Below, piece by piece: positions 7,989 to 16,639 of a stretch of DNA of 64,000 nucleotides; positions within the stretch are counted from its first letter, which is position 1, and every line of letters begins with the position of its first letter. A program made the position numbers and the translations under genes. The notes below the pieces were generated by a model. The model saw only the letters and a list, made by a program, of their open reading frames with translations. It ran no database searches and was not told the origin of the DNA. The stretch covers positions 7,264 through 71,263 of the forward strand of contig NZ_JACRSZ010000018.1 of NCBI RefSeq assembly GCF_014385005.1, read 5' to 3'. This DNA is from Jingyaoa shaoxingensis. GTDB taxonomy: Bacteria > Bacillota > Clostridia > Lachnospirales > Lachnospiraceae.

Positions 7989-9685
7989 ATCAATCTGTCA
8001 AAAAAAGAGCTTCCAATATGGTATGGACTGCTGCAGGCCGTTATGATTTTGAGCCCCTGTATCTGTTTTTCCATGGTAATAACGAACCGGTTCTCTATCT
8101 GAATACGCTGGAGGGTCTGGGCTATGCTTCCATGTCAGAGGATATTCTGATGCCTTTTCTCAAAGGGCTGGACTTTGGACGCAAGCCGAAAAAGTTCCGC
8201 TCCCTGGCCCAGCTTGTACTGGAACAGACAGTTTTTCACAGACACTTCCACCAGCGCCCGTCTCTTATTTCTCTGAGGGAAGATTATGCCAGGGTGCATC
8301 TGACTGAATTTCTCCCAACTTCCCGCTATCAGGAACTGGGATGGGAACGCCAGGCTCTGATTCACTGGCAGCGTGTGCTGCATATGGATCTGGCCGGTTT
8401 CTCCAAAAGAGAACTGGATCTGGCTGATGCCATGGAAAAGGCAGCTATACTTACCGATGAAGAACTGGTAAAAGAAATGAAATCCATTTTCCGAAAATAT
8501 TTTTATTATCAGCCGCTGGCAGCCCGCAAGTCTGAAACTGCCAAATTCGTGGGTGCAGGTCTTTTTCTCGTTGTTCTTGGCCAGATCTTCTCCGGTGACT
8601 TTCATATCCGGGTATCCGATGCCGATGCTGAAGGGAAAAAGACGTTTCCTGCCCGTCTCTATATAGCCGGCAAACACCTGCTCAGCCAGACTACTGCCAA
8701 AGAAGACCGGGATTTTATACTTCACACTTTCGGTCCCTGCCTGTTTTCGCCTGAACAGATGGAGCAGATACAAACACGCTTCTGCACCAGGTATCACGCA
8801 AAAAGCAGTCTCTGGTATGCCGGTGCCACTTCCCCTGACCTGGTATTCGGTGAAGAACAGGAAACACAGCATAAAAAAAATCTGGCTTACTACCAGAAGG
8901 ATAAACGCTACTATGACCGCAGTATTCACCAGATTACCGAACATCTGAAACAGGTACTGGAAGAACAGCAGGAACCTGATCTGGTACGCGTGCAGAGTGG
9001 ACGTCTGAATCCCGGACAGGTATACCGGATTCCCGCCATGTATGACCTGTCTGTTTTTTACCGAGAAATCATCTGGCCGGTTCCCGATTTTTCCGTGGAT
9101 CTGGTTCTGGACGCATCCAGTTCTCGCTGTAATGAGCAGGAAGCTATTGCCGCTCAGGCTTATCTGATTGCTGCAAGCTTTCTTTCTTTGCAGATTCCGG
9201 TGCAGGTAACCAGTTTTCGCAGCATCCGCGGTTACACCATACTTCAGTCTCTGAAGACCTATGAAGATGCGTCTGCAGATGGCATCTTTCACTACTTCAC
9301 AGCAGGAAATAACCGTGACGGTCTGGCATTTCAGGCAATCCGTGCTCTCATGGAACGGCCTGATCACCTGCACACCAAACGGATTGTGCTGATTCTGACG
9401 GATGCCATGCCTTCTGATTCCAGAAAAGCCTGGCTGGAAAACAGCCTTTTTCACAGTAAGGATTACCGAGAAGAGCTTGCCGTAGAAGATACCCGTGATG
9501 CCATACGTTCTCTCAGGTCGGATGGCATCTCTGTGGCAGCTATTTTCTGGGGCGGTGATTATGCCATCTCCGGTCTGCGGCGTATCTACGGGGATTCTTT
9601 TATCCGTATTAAACAGATCCAGCAGTTCCCGGACGCTGTATCCAGTCTTCTCATGCGCATGCTGGATCAGATGCATGAACAGTAA
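7979..9685 (+). CDS. VWA (CoxE/MoxR-partner type) domain protein
   Basis: A 568-residue soluble protein with a C-terminal von Willebrand A domain. The metal-ion-dependent adhesion motif DASSS begins at about residue 378, followed by VQVTSFRS and ILTDAMPSDS segments expected of the fold. The N-terminal 370 residues are charged and unrecognised, as is usual in MoxR-associated VWA proteins. It overlaps the MoxR gene by 10 bases. VWA/MoxR pairs are known to work together in metal insertion, stress or assembly; which process applies here is not visible. No signal peptide or membrane helix is seen. A long reading frame on the opposite strand is a shadow. Confidence 0.82.
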   Translation: MELNQSVKKRASNMVWTAAGRYDFEPLYLFFHGNNEPVLYLNTLEGLGYASMSEDILMPFLKGLDFGRKPKKFRSLAQLVLEQTVFHRHFHQRPSLISLREDYARVHLTEFLPTSRYQELGWERQALIHWQRVLHMDLAGFSKRELDLADAMEKAAILTDEELVKEMKSIFRKYFYYQPLAARKSETAKFVGAGLFLVVLGQIFSGDFHIRVSDADAEGKKTFPARLYIAGKHLLSQTTAKEDRDFILHTFGPCLFSPEQMEQIQTRFCTRYHAKSSLWYAGATSPDLVFGEEQETQHKKNLAYYQKDKRYYDRSIHQITEHLKQVLEEQQEPDLVRVQSGRLNPGQVYRIPAMYDLSVFYREIIWPVPDFSVDLVLDASSSRCNEQEAIAAQAYLIAASFLSLQIPVQVTSFRSIRGYTILQSLKTYEDASADGIFHYFTAGNNRDGLAFQAIRALMERPDHLHTKRIVLILTDAMPSDSRKAWLENSLFHSKDYREELAVEDTRDAIRSLRSDGISVAAIFWGGDYAISGLRRIYGDSFIRIKQIQQFPDAVSSLLMRMLDQMHEQ

Positions 9686-9697
9686 CATCCATCGTAT

Positions 9698-9751
9698 CTG
9701 TTCATTCAAGAATGCCTCAGCATTCACAGATAGTTGTTTCTGAACAGTTAC
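9698..9751. repeat. Dispersed palindromic intergenic repeat, copy 1
   Basis: CTGTTCA (9698-9704) and TGAACAGTTAC (9741-9751) face each other around a small inner stem GAATGC/GCATTC (9710-9715 and 9720-9725). It fills the gap between the convergent VWA and spoVAE genes. The outer arms match the repeat family best seen at 41657-41697; the inner stem resembles the hairpin at 63535-63556. There is no terminator-type T-run. Confidence 0.55.
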
Positions 9752-9759
9752 CAACCATC

Positions 9760-10116
9760 TTATTTTTTCATTCGCGGCTGAGTTACCAGACTGGCAATAT
9801 AAGAAAATATCAGTGCCGACGAGGTGCCCACCGCCGCTGCCGTAAAACCACCTTTGAATAATCCGAGAAAGCCGTCTTCATCCACGGCTTTTTTTACGCC
9901 CTCCCACAGGTTATTTCCAAAACCAAGCAGAGGCACTGTCACACCTGCCCCGGCATATTCCTTCAGATACGGGAATATTCCAAAGGCTCCCAGAAACACA
10001 CCTGTCACTACCAGAATCACCATAATTCTGCCCGGCATCAGTTTGGTATTCTCTATCAGGATCTGCACCAGTACACAGATCAGCCCTCCTACCCAGAATG
10101 CACGAATATAATCCAT
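9760..10116 (-). CDS. spoVAE: Stage V sporulation protein AE (SpoVAEb type)
   Basis: A 118-residue integral membrane protein with about four hydrophobic segments, matching SpoVAEb (IPYLKEYAGAGVTVPLLGFGN type motif is present as FPYLKEYAGAGVTVPLLGFG). It is thought to help form the SpoVA channel that moves dipicolinic acid across the inner spore membrane. The start at 10116 has AAAGGAG six bases upstream; a longer frame to 10203 would overlap spoVAD and lacks such a site. It lies 31 bases after spoVAD. No spoVAEa or spoVAF follows, since the next gene is on the other strand. Confidence 0.92.
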   Translation of the reverse strand: MDYIRAFWVGGLICVLVQILIENTKLMPGRIMVILVVTGVFLGAFGIFPYLKEYAGAGVTVPLLGFGNNLWEGVKKAVDEDGFLGLFKGGFTAAAVGTSSALIFSYIASLVTQPRMKK

Positions 10117-10147
10117 AGTCTGCTCCTTTCCGATCAACACACCTATA

Positions 10148-11158
10148 TCAGCAGTGCTCCAGTACAATTCCATGGGCAATTCCCGGAACGCTCTGTCCCT
10201 CATTAAAACTAACCGGTGACATTAATGCACCAGTAGGAACAAACAGCACTCTTTTCCAGATCCCCTTTTCCAGTTTCGGCAGAATCAGTGCGGAAAGTAC
10301 CGTTGCCGAACATCCACATCCGCTTCCGCCTGAATGAGTATCCTGCCTTTCCCGGTCATAGATCTCAATTCCGCAATCCATATGTTTCTGACTGATGTCA
10401 TATCCTTCTTTTTTCAGCAGATCAATTAGAATCTCCTGTCCCACATATCCCAGATCTCCGGTAATGATCTTGTCATACTCCAGCGGCCCATTTTCAAAGT
10501 CCCGGAAGTGGCCTGCAATAGTGTTGCTGGCCGCCGGTGCCATGCAGGCTCCCATATTCATGGAATCTTGTACCCCATAGTCCACCACTTTTCCCACTGT
10601 GATTCCGGTAATTCTCACATGACCGCCATTTTTCCCCAAAACAAAGGCGCCGCTTCCCGTAACAGTCCAGGTAGCTGACAGCGGTCTCTGGTTGCCATAT
10701 GCCAGGGGAAAACGGAACTGCTTCTCTGCACTGGCAAAATGGCTGGATGTCACTGCCGCCGTATAATCTCCGTAATTTCCTGCAACGGTCATGGCAGCCA
10801 GTGCCAGTGCTTCTCCGCAGGTAGAACATGCCCCGTAAATACCAAACCACGGAATCTCAAAACTCTCCAGTCCAAAGGATGTGGCAATCAATTGTCCCAG
10901 CAGATCCCCGCCATACAGATATCGGATCTTTTCTTTTGGAATTCCCGCGTTCTGGATTGCCAGTTCCAGCGCTTCCCTCTGCATTTCGCTTTCCGCTTTT
11001 TCCCAGCAGTCTTCTCCGAACAGATCATCCTGGGAAACTACAGAAAAAGCACCGCCAAGCGGTCCTTCTCCTTCCTTTTTTCCAACTACGGATGAAGTCC
11101 CCACTAAATGCGGTGCCCTCTGAAAACAGATGCTCTGTCTGCCCTGTGTCTGATCCAT
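10148..11158 (-). CDS. spoVAD: Stage V sporulation protein AD
   Basis: A 336-residue protein with a thiolase/ketoacyl-synthase-like fold; family knowledge is that SpoVAD binds dipicolinic acid directly during its uptake into the forespore. Recognisable segments are GIYGACSTCGEALALAAM, GNQRPLSATWTVTGSGAF and the glycine-rich HSGGSGCGCSA. GGAGG lies seven bases before the ATG. It forms a two-gene unit with spoVAE, detached from spoVAC by 11 kb of other genes. Sporulation-specific (SigG) control is expected but no clear promoter was recognised upstream. Confidence 0.95.
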   Translation of the reverse strand: MDQTQGRQSICFQRAPHLVGTSSVVGKKEGEGPLGGAFSVVSQDDLFGEDCWEKAESEMQREALELAIQNAGIPKEKIRYLYGGDLLGQLIATSFGLESFEIPWFGIYGACSTCGEALALAAMTVAGNYGDYTAAVTSSHFASAEKQFRFPLAYGNQRPLSATWTVTGSGAFVLGKNGGHVRITGITVGKVVDYGVQDSMNMGACMAPAASNTIAGHFRDFENGPLEYDKIITGDLGYVGQEILIDLLKKEGYDISQKHMDCGIEIYDRERQDTHSGGSGCGCSATVLSALILPKLEKGIWKRVLFVPTGALMSPVSFNEGQSVPGIAHGIVLEHC

Positions 11159-11260
11159 GTCACAACCTCCATTTCAACTGCATCCGTAAGTCCGGATGTC
11201 TATCTGTGAAAAAGTGTGTGCATTTTTTCTTTTTTTATACAGCAGATTACCTGTATTTTG

Positions 11261-11306
11261 TATCTGCTCATTGCTTTCACAGATACAGTGGGTTCTGAAC
11301 AGTTAT
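11261..11306. repeat. Dispersed palindromic intergenic repeat, copy 2
   Basis: TATCTGCTCATTGCTTTCAC followed by TTCTGAACAGTTAT (to 11306) is a degenerate member of the CTGTTCAG/CTGAACAG repeat family. Downstream at 11327-11345 it carries ATATCTGGCATATTTTTC, a module also found after the copy at 41657. It lies in the leader of spoVAD. Confidence 0.45.
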
Positions 11307-11415
11307 TTTTTAATCACTTCTTTTTTAAATATCTGGCATATTTTTCAGTTTTCCCCATATGATATAGTGTAAGCACCAATAAAGCAGTGCGCAAACTGAA
11401 CATGTTATTTGAACC

Positions 11416-11826
11416 TTACAGTATCTCGTCTTCTCTGCAGACTCTTCCCTGAAGTTTCTCCTGCAGCGTTGCCAGAATCTGTTTCACTTCTTCTGCATCG
11501 AGTGCATCATAGGTGATCGCATATACCTTCTTTATTTTGTGTTCTTCAAAGTATACCTGATCTTCCTGATTCTCAAAGTCTTCTGCAGCCTCTTCAAATA
11601 CCATCGTGTCATGTGTTAATGTCAGTTCCAGCAGATCCATTTCACGCCAGATTTCTGCCTTCTCCTGATAATCCGGTAGTAGTTCTGCAAGCTGCGTTGC
11701 ACATACTTCCTGTGGAATCAGATAATAATCTATAAGCATTTTTTTCACAGGTTTTTCCGGCTGCATAGTCTTTTTTGCGGTCTGATGATGTGCACTCTTC
11801 TTTTTGGTATTTGTTTTGTTTTTCAT
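11416..11826 (-). CDS. Hypothetical acidic protein with basic N-terminal tail
   Basis: A 136-residue protein I do not recognise. The first 30 residues are lysine-rich and low in complexity (KNKTNTKKKSAHH), the rest is acidic and probably alpha-helical (AAEDFENQEDQVYFEEH; DALDAEEVKQILATLQEKL). There is no signal peptide or membrane helix. The ribosome site is weak (AGGTAGGAAAC). It sits between the asparaginase terminator and spoVAD on the same strand, so it may be transcribed toward spoVAD, but the 257-base gap and repeat between them leave that open. Confidence 0.6.
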   Translation of the reverse strand: MKNKTNTKKKSAHHQTAKKTMQPEKPVKKMLIDYYLIPQEVCATQLAELLPDYQEKAEIWREMDLLELTLTHDTMVFEEAAEDFENQEDQVYFEEHKIKKVYAITYDALDAEEVKQILATLQEKLQGRVCREDEIL

Positions 11827-11929
11827 ATTTGTTTCCTACCTTTCCTGTCTCGCCTCTTTTTGCGGTATCTCTTCTTATATTTATCTGCTTATGTCTGCTC
11901 ATAGGGAACAGAACGAATACAAAACTGAA

Positions 11930-11959
11930 ATAGAATCCTGGAAACAGGATTCTATTTTA
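11930..11959 (-). terminator. Rho-independent terminator after the asparaginase gene
   Basis: AAATAGAATCCTG (11930-11942) and CAGGATTCTATTT (11947-11959) form a perfect 13-bp stem with a four-base loop, immediately after the asparaginase stop. It is a good end point for the long antiporter-asparaginase transcript; the AT-rich arms would also work on the other strand. Confidence 0.8.
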
Positions 11960-11963
11960 TTTC

Positions 11964-12974
11964 CTATTGTTCCGGACTGAACATCATATCATGATTGATT
12001 TTTTTATAGAATTTTTCCCTGAATGTATTCTGATCCGTACTCTCATGAAGCGCCCACATGGTCTTGGCAACCGTCGCTTCCAGTGTCATGTCATAAGATT
12101 CCAGTAGAGAAAATTCTCTTTTGATCATTTTTCCCACCTGATAAACGGTCATATCACTGCCTTCATGAGTCACCTGAGTTGCCATAATAACAATCTTTCC
12201 TTTTTCCACAAAGCGCCGGATTGCCTGATAGAATTCATCATCTCCATAATCCGGAAGTCCTCCTACTCCGAAAGATTCAATAATCAGTGCATCCACACTG
12301 TCACACAGAGAATCTATGATGGATGCGTTACTTCCAGGAATCAGTTTCAGTAAAAATACTTTTTCATCCAGATCATGGTAAAAACGAATGCGGTCTGTCA
12401 CATGGTTCTTGTCATCAATGTAAAATACAATCCGCCGATCCTGGATCACGGCAATATCCGGGTAATTGATACTGGAAAAGGCATTATAACTCTTGGATCT
12501 CTCCTTTTTCGCCCTGGTTCCGGCAATGACAGAACCGCCAAATACAATATTGGTCCCGTGTGCTTTCGGATGTGCCGCAAAACGCAGACTGTCCAGAAGA
12601 TTGGCTCTGGCATCTGTGATTGCCAGATCAATCGGCTTCTGTGCTCCTGTCACCACGATCGGCTTCAGGTTGTTCTGAATCAGATAGGACAGGGCTGCCG
12701 CCGTATACGCCATGGTATCTGTTCCATGACAAATGACAAATCCGTCATAATATTCATATTTTTTCTCAATCAGGGCAGCCAGCTCCATCCACTGTCTGGC
12801 ACAGATATTAGTGCTGTCCAGATTAAAAGGCTGAATATGGTCAATCTCACAGAACTCCTTTGCCTCTGGCACATAGGATAAAAGCTCACTGGCTCCGATC
12901 TGGGGAGCCAGCCCTTTCTCTGTGTATTTTGATGCAATCGTTCCACCCGTTGCAATTAACAGTATTTTTTTCAT
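11964..12974 (-). CDS. L-asparaginase, type I-like (cytoplasmic)
   Basis: This enzyme hydrolyses L-asparagine to aspartate and ammonia. Both catalytic threonine motifs are present: IATGGTIAS at the N terminus and CHGTDTMAYTAAAL. It is 336 residues long with no signal peptide, which fits the cytoplasmic (AnsA-like) class. The start at 12974 is preceded by AGAGGAG at good spacing; a longer frame to 13034 would run into the upstream gene. It begins 12 bases after the last antiporter subunit gene and is followed by a strong terminator, so it is the last gene of that operon. The metabolic link with the antiporter is not evident. Confidence 0.92.
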   Translation of the reverse strand: MKKILLIATGGTIASKYTEKGLAPQIGASELLSYVPEAKEFCEIDHIQPFNLDSTNICARQWMELAALIEKKYEYYDGFVICHGTDTMAYTAAALSYLIQNNLKPIVVTGAQKPIDLAITDARANLLDSLRFAAHPKAHGTNIVFGGSVIAGTRAKKERSKSYNAFSSINYPDIAVIQDRRIVFYIDDKNHVTDRIRFYHDLDEKVFLLKLIPGSNASIIDSLCDSVDALIIESFGVGGLPDYGDDEFYQAIRRFVEKGKIVIMATQVTHEGSDMTVYQVGKMIKREFSLLESYDMTLEATVAKTMWALHESTDQNTFREKFYKKINHDMMFSPEQ

Positions 12975-12985
12975 AATTTCTCCTC

Positions 12986-15148
12986 TTAAGCCATTCGTAC
13001 CGCTGCGATCAGAAGATAAATCAGGGTAATGCACAGTCCCAGAGAAAACAGCAGCAGTCCATATGACATACTTCTTCCTATTAGCATCATATTCTCACGG
13101 AACTGTTCATAACGAAGTGCAAACTTGTGTTTAAAATCCGTCTTGCATGGATGTTTCTTCCATATAGTGGCATTGAGCAAATGTTTTACTGCATTGCAGC
13201 ATCTTCCCAATACATGTGTTACCGGGTTGCCCTCCTCCGGATCATCCGGCTCTTCACTGCCATGATAAATGTCTTTCTTCATTTCCACAATGACAGGATC
13301 CTGAATCGTATTAAAAAAGCTTGCTTCGACATAAGCCGCCAGCGGCTGGATCTTCGCGAATACATCCACCAGTTTATCCAATACTTTGCATACACCGCCT
13401 GCCACAGCCGGAAGGACCTGAAGCAGCACCGGACGGTAAAGATAATCTTCCAGGTCCAGAACTGCCGGCCAGCAGTTCACATATTCTTTTGACCCATCTG
13501 CCTGTTTTTTCATCATCCATCCGCGGATCACCAGCAGGTATACTGCTGCCCCCAGTAAAACAGATATCAGACTTCCGGAAAGATTCGTCATGCCAAACCA
13601 GGATATCTGCTCTGCTGCCTCTTCTGCTCCCATAAACGTTTGTCCCAGATCTGCCATCCAGTTCATAAAACGGTCTGGCAGGATTCCCATAAGTGGAAAC
13701 AGAACTGCGCAAATTCCAAGTACGATCTTGCTCATTGTATTCATATAGCTGCCCTTCAGGTCATCATATGCCTTCTGACGCTGCCGGTCTTTGTTTTTTT
13801 CCACGAATACTGCCATAAACAGTTTTAACATATAAGCAACCGTCAAACCGCCACTGATCAGAAACAGCCATTCCACCAACCTGATATCAGGAACTCCAAG
13901 AATCTGGTCACTCTTTCCTGCTATGCCGGCATATTCTACAATACTTTCATGCAACAGTGTCTTGCTGATATATCCGGAAAAAAGCGGCACACCGCCGATT
14001 CCCAGCGCTCCGCTTAAAAATGCCAGCTTCAGCAGTGGTTTATTTCTTCCAAATCCCCTGATCTCATTGAGCTCCAGCTTGTGGAGATTCATGTAGATCA
14101 CACCCGCTGCCATGAAAAGTGTCAGTTTAAACAGGGAATGATTCACCATATGAAGCATGGTTCCTCTCACTGCCAGTATGTTTTCTTCACCCAGCAGTCC
14201 CTGCATACCGATTCCAACCAGAATAAATCCGATCTGTGAAACAGAAGAACACGCCAGCGTCCGTTTGATATCAATGGAAAATACCGCCAGAACCGCTCCT
14301 GCTACCATGGTCAGTACTCCCACCAGCAATACAAAAGTGCCCCACCTTGCATCGTGAAAGAGAATCTTACAGCTGATTACCAGTATGCCGAAGATTCCAG
14401 TCTTTGTCAAGATACCGGAAAGCAGCGCGCTGGCAGGTGCCGGTGCAACCGGATGTGCTTTTGGAAGCCAGATATGAAGCGGAAAGGCTCCTGCCTTGGC
14501 CCCAAATCCCACAAACATGCATACACAGGCTGCCAGCACATTCTTTCCCTGGCATGCCTGATACAGATCATCAATCATCAATGTTCCGGTCTGATGATAC
14601 AGTAAAAACAGTCCCATCAGGATAACCAGCCCTCCGATCACGGCAATAGCAAGATAGGTCTCTGCCGCCCGCAGGGATTCTTTTCTCTCATCCTGGGCAA
14701 CCCAGACATAAGAAGTAAAAGACATCATTTCAAAAAAGATAAAGGTAGTATACAGATCTGCGGAAAACAAAACTCCTTCTGTTGCTCCCAGTGTCATAAT
14801 CATAAAGAGATAATATCTGTTTCGATTCCGGTAATGCCGGAAATACTCTGTAGAAAACAGTGTGGTCATCATCCACATAAAAGCTGCCACAGTTCCATAT
14901 ACTGCACGGAAACCATCCGTCTCAAACTTCAGTCCCATCTGACAGATTCCCGGAAGCTCCACACCTGCCGTCTGATCCTTCATGGTGATCAGTATGATCA
15001 TCGTCATCAGAAATTCTATCACAGCAACTGCACACGCCATATAGTCGCGAAAACGTTTATCCGTTCTTCCGGCCAGATAAGTCACTCCCGCTCCTGCAAG
15101 AGGAAAGAATACGATCCATGCCAGTAAATATATCTGTGTTTCTCCCAT
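12986..15148 (-). CDS. NuoL/Mrp-type proton-conducting antiporter subunit, long form
   Basis: A 720-residue polytopic protein of the proton-conducting NuoL/M/N-MrpA/D family. Key charged positions are visible: the helix-5 Glu in TFIFFEMMSF, the helix-7 Lys in GAKAGAFPLHIWLPKAHP and the later Lys in NHSLFKLTLF. After the core a long C-terminal region (beyond about residue 480) contains further helices and a soluble loop around 620-690 before a last helix. NuoL has such an extension, but it is not clear that this one is homologous. It is the fourth antiporter-type subunit of the operon and lies 15 bases after the preceding one. Confidence 0.88.
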   Translation of the reverse strand: MGETQIYLLAWIVFFPLAGAGVTYLAGRTDKRFRDYMACAVAVIEFLMTMIILITMKDQTAGVELPGICQMGLKFETDGFRAVYGTVAAFMWMMTTLFSTEYFRHYRNRNRYYLFMIMTLGATEGVLFSADLYTTFIFFEMMSFTSYVWVAQDERKESLRAAETYLAIAVIGGLVILMGLFLLYHQTGTLMIDDLYQACQGKNVLAACVCMFVGFGAKAGAFPLHIWLPKAHPVAPAPASALLSGILTKTGIFGILVISCKILFHDARWGTFVLLVGVLTMVAGAVLAVFSIDIKRTLACSSVSQIGFILVGIGMQGLLGEENILAVRGTMLHMVNHSLFKLTLFMAAGVIYMNLHKLELNEIRGFGRNKPLLKLAFLSGALGIGGVPLFSGYISKTLLHESIVEYAGIAGKSDQILGVPDIRLVEWLFLISGGLTVAYMLKLFMAVFVEKNKDRQRQKAYDDLKGSYMNTMSKIVLGICAVLFPLMGILPDRFMNWMADLGQTFMGAEEAAEQISWFGMTNLSGSLISVLLGAAVYLLVIRGWMMKKQADGSKEYVNCWPAVLDLEDYLYRPVLLQVLPAVAGGVCKVLDKLVDVFAKIQPLAAYVEASFFNTIQDPVIVEMKKDIYHGSEEPDDPEEGNPVTHVLGRCCNAVKHLLNATIWKKHPCKTDFKHKFALRYEQFRENMMLIGRSMSYGLLLFSLGLCITLIYLLIAAVRMA

Positions 15149-15163
15149 TTTCTTTCCTCCTTT

Positions 15164-16639
15164 CTAATACATTCCACTGGCTACATCTGTGAAAAATCTC
15201 ACCAGAGGACCGGAAAACAGTCCAAGACAGATCACCGCCAGCGCAAACAACATCAATGGCAGACACATACGCCAGGAAGGGTCTTTTACCTCTTCGATAT
15301 CCTCATAACGGAAATTCCTGCCCGGGAAATAAGCTCTGAACACAATGGACATCATATAAATAGAAGTCAGAAATGCAGAAATCAGCAGACATCCCACACC
15401 CAGATACGCCTGCAGACGCTCACTGGCAACAGCCGCTTTTGCAATATTCCATTTACTGATGAAGCCCGCCAGTCCCGGAACTCCCATCAGCCCCAATGCA
15501 GATACCGTAAAACAGCCAAATACCACAGGCATTTTTCTGCCATAACCATTCAGATCATCAATATACATTTTTTCAGTCTGATGCATCACTGCACCCGCAC
15601 ACAAAAAAGAACAGATCTTCATGCAGGCATGACATATCATATGCGTCAACGCTCCAACCAGTCCCAGAGGTGTCATAATTGCCGCACTGAAAATAATATA
15701 CGAAAGATTACTGATCGTTGAATATGCCAGACGTCTCTTGATATGTCGCTCCATAACAGCCCTGGTACAGCCATATACAATAGAAAACATAGCAAAAGCC
15801 ATCACAACCGCCTGTACCCAGGTGCCACGCAGGAATTCTGTTCCAAAACTATAATAGGTCAGACGGATAATGGCAAATACTCCTGCTTTTACCACTGCTA
15901 CTGCATGAAGCAGTGCTGTTACCGGCGTTGGTGCCACACCTGCATCCGGAAGCCAGGATCCCATCGGCCACATGGCGGCTTTTACACCAAATCCCATACA
16001 GGCAATGAGATACACTACCAACAGCACCTGCTTCTTATCTCCGATCTTCTCCAGATTTAGCACTCCACCCATGACAAAGTCAAGCTGATTCCCATATACC
16101 ATCAGAAAAACGATACCAATCAGAGCAAATGCTGCTCCTCCAAGGGAATAATACAGATATTTCCTTGTCGCATGAATGGCCTGACGACTAAGACTGTGCA
16201 AAATCAATGGCACAGTTACCAGAGTCAGCAGTTCATAAAAGAAATACATACTGAGCATATCCGACGCATAGGAGATACCCAGTGTTACCCCATACGTAAT
16301 GGAATAAAACATGAAAAAAACTCTCTGGTGTTTCTCATGTTCCATATATTCAAAGGAATACAGCATGGCAAGAGGCCAGAGCGCCGCCACTAGCACGGAA
16401 AATACCATGGACATGCCATCTATTCGAAAAGAAATAGACAGATCCTGCATGAAATGCACCACTTCCAGTTTTCCCTGCGGACGCATTCCTGCCAGAAGAA
16501 ACACGATCACAGATGTTACGATCATGATACATTCCAGATAAATCTTCATAATTCGCCGGTCGGAAAAAGGAATCACTTTTACCAGTATTCCCCCCACAAT
16601 CGGCAACAATATTGCAATCAGCATCCAGTATTGACTCAT
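15164..16639 (-). CDS. NuoM/NuoN-like antiporter subunit
   Basis: A 491-residue membrane protein of the proton-conducting transporter family. It keeps the helix-5 Glu (MYFFYELLTLVTVPL), a Lys in GVKAAMWPMGSWLPDAG and a Lys in CHACMKICSFLCAG. The start at 16639 overlaps the upstream stop as ATGA and has GGAGG seven bases before it. It resembles its upstream neighbour through the whole core (both have YE..TL.TVPL.LH, RGTWVQ and KRLAYST) and looks like the product of a tandem duplication. The helix-7 motif has diverged from the usual PLH.W to PMGSW. Confidence 0.88.
   Translation of the reverse strand: MSQYWMLIAILLPIVGGILVKVIPFSDRRIMKIYLECIMIVTSVIVFLLAGMRPQGKLEVVHFMQDLSISFRIDGMSMVFSVLVAALWPLAMLYSFEYMEHEKHQRVFFMFYSITYGVTLGISYASDMLSMYFFYELLTLVTVPLILHSLSRQAIHATRKYLYYSLGGAAFALIGIVFLMVYGNQLDFVMGGVLNLEKIGDKKQVLLVVYLIACMGFGVKAAMWPMGSWLPDAGVAPTPVTALLHAVAVVKAGVFAIIRLTYYSFGTEFLRGTWVQAVVMAFAMFSIVYGCTRAVMERHIKRRLAYSTISNLSYIIFSAAIMTPLGLVGALTHMICHACMKICSFLCAGAVMHQTEKMYIDDLNGYGRKMPVVFGCFTVSALGLMGVPGLAGFISKWNIAKAAVASERLQAYLGVGCLLISAFLTSIYMMSIVFRAYFPGRNFRYEDIEEVKDPSWRMCLPLMLFALAVICLGLFSGPLVRFFTDVASGMY

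Noticed and set aside
8135..9754. Long open frame on the minus strand (539 codons) opposite the VWA gene
   Set aside because: The plus-strand protein has a clear VWA domain and a coupled MoxR partner. The opposite frame has no recognisable domain, no ribosome site and runs through a repeat, so it is a shadow.
10828..11298. Plus-strand open frame of 156 codons over spoVAD
   Set aside because: spoVAD is unmistakable on the other strand; this frame is Pro/Ser/Cys-rich as expected from antisense reading.
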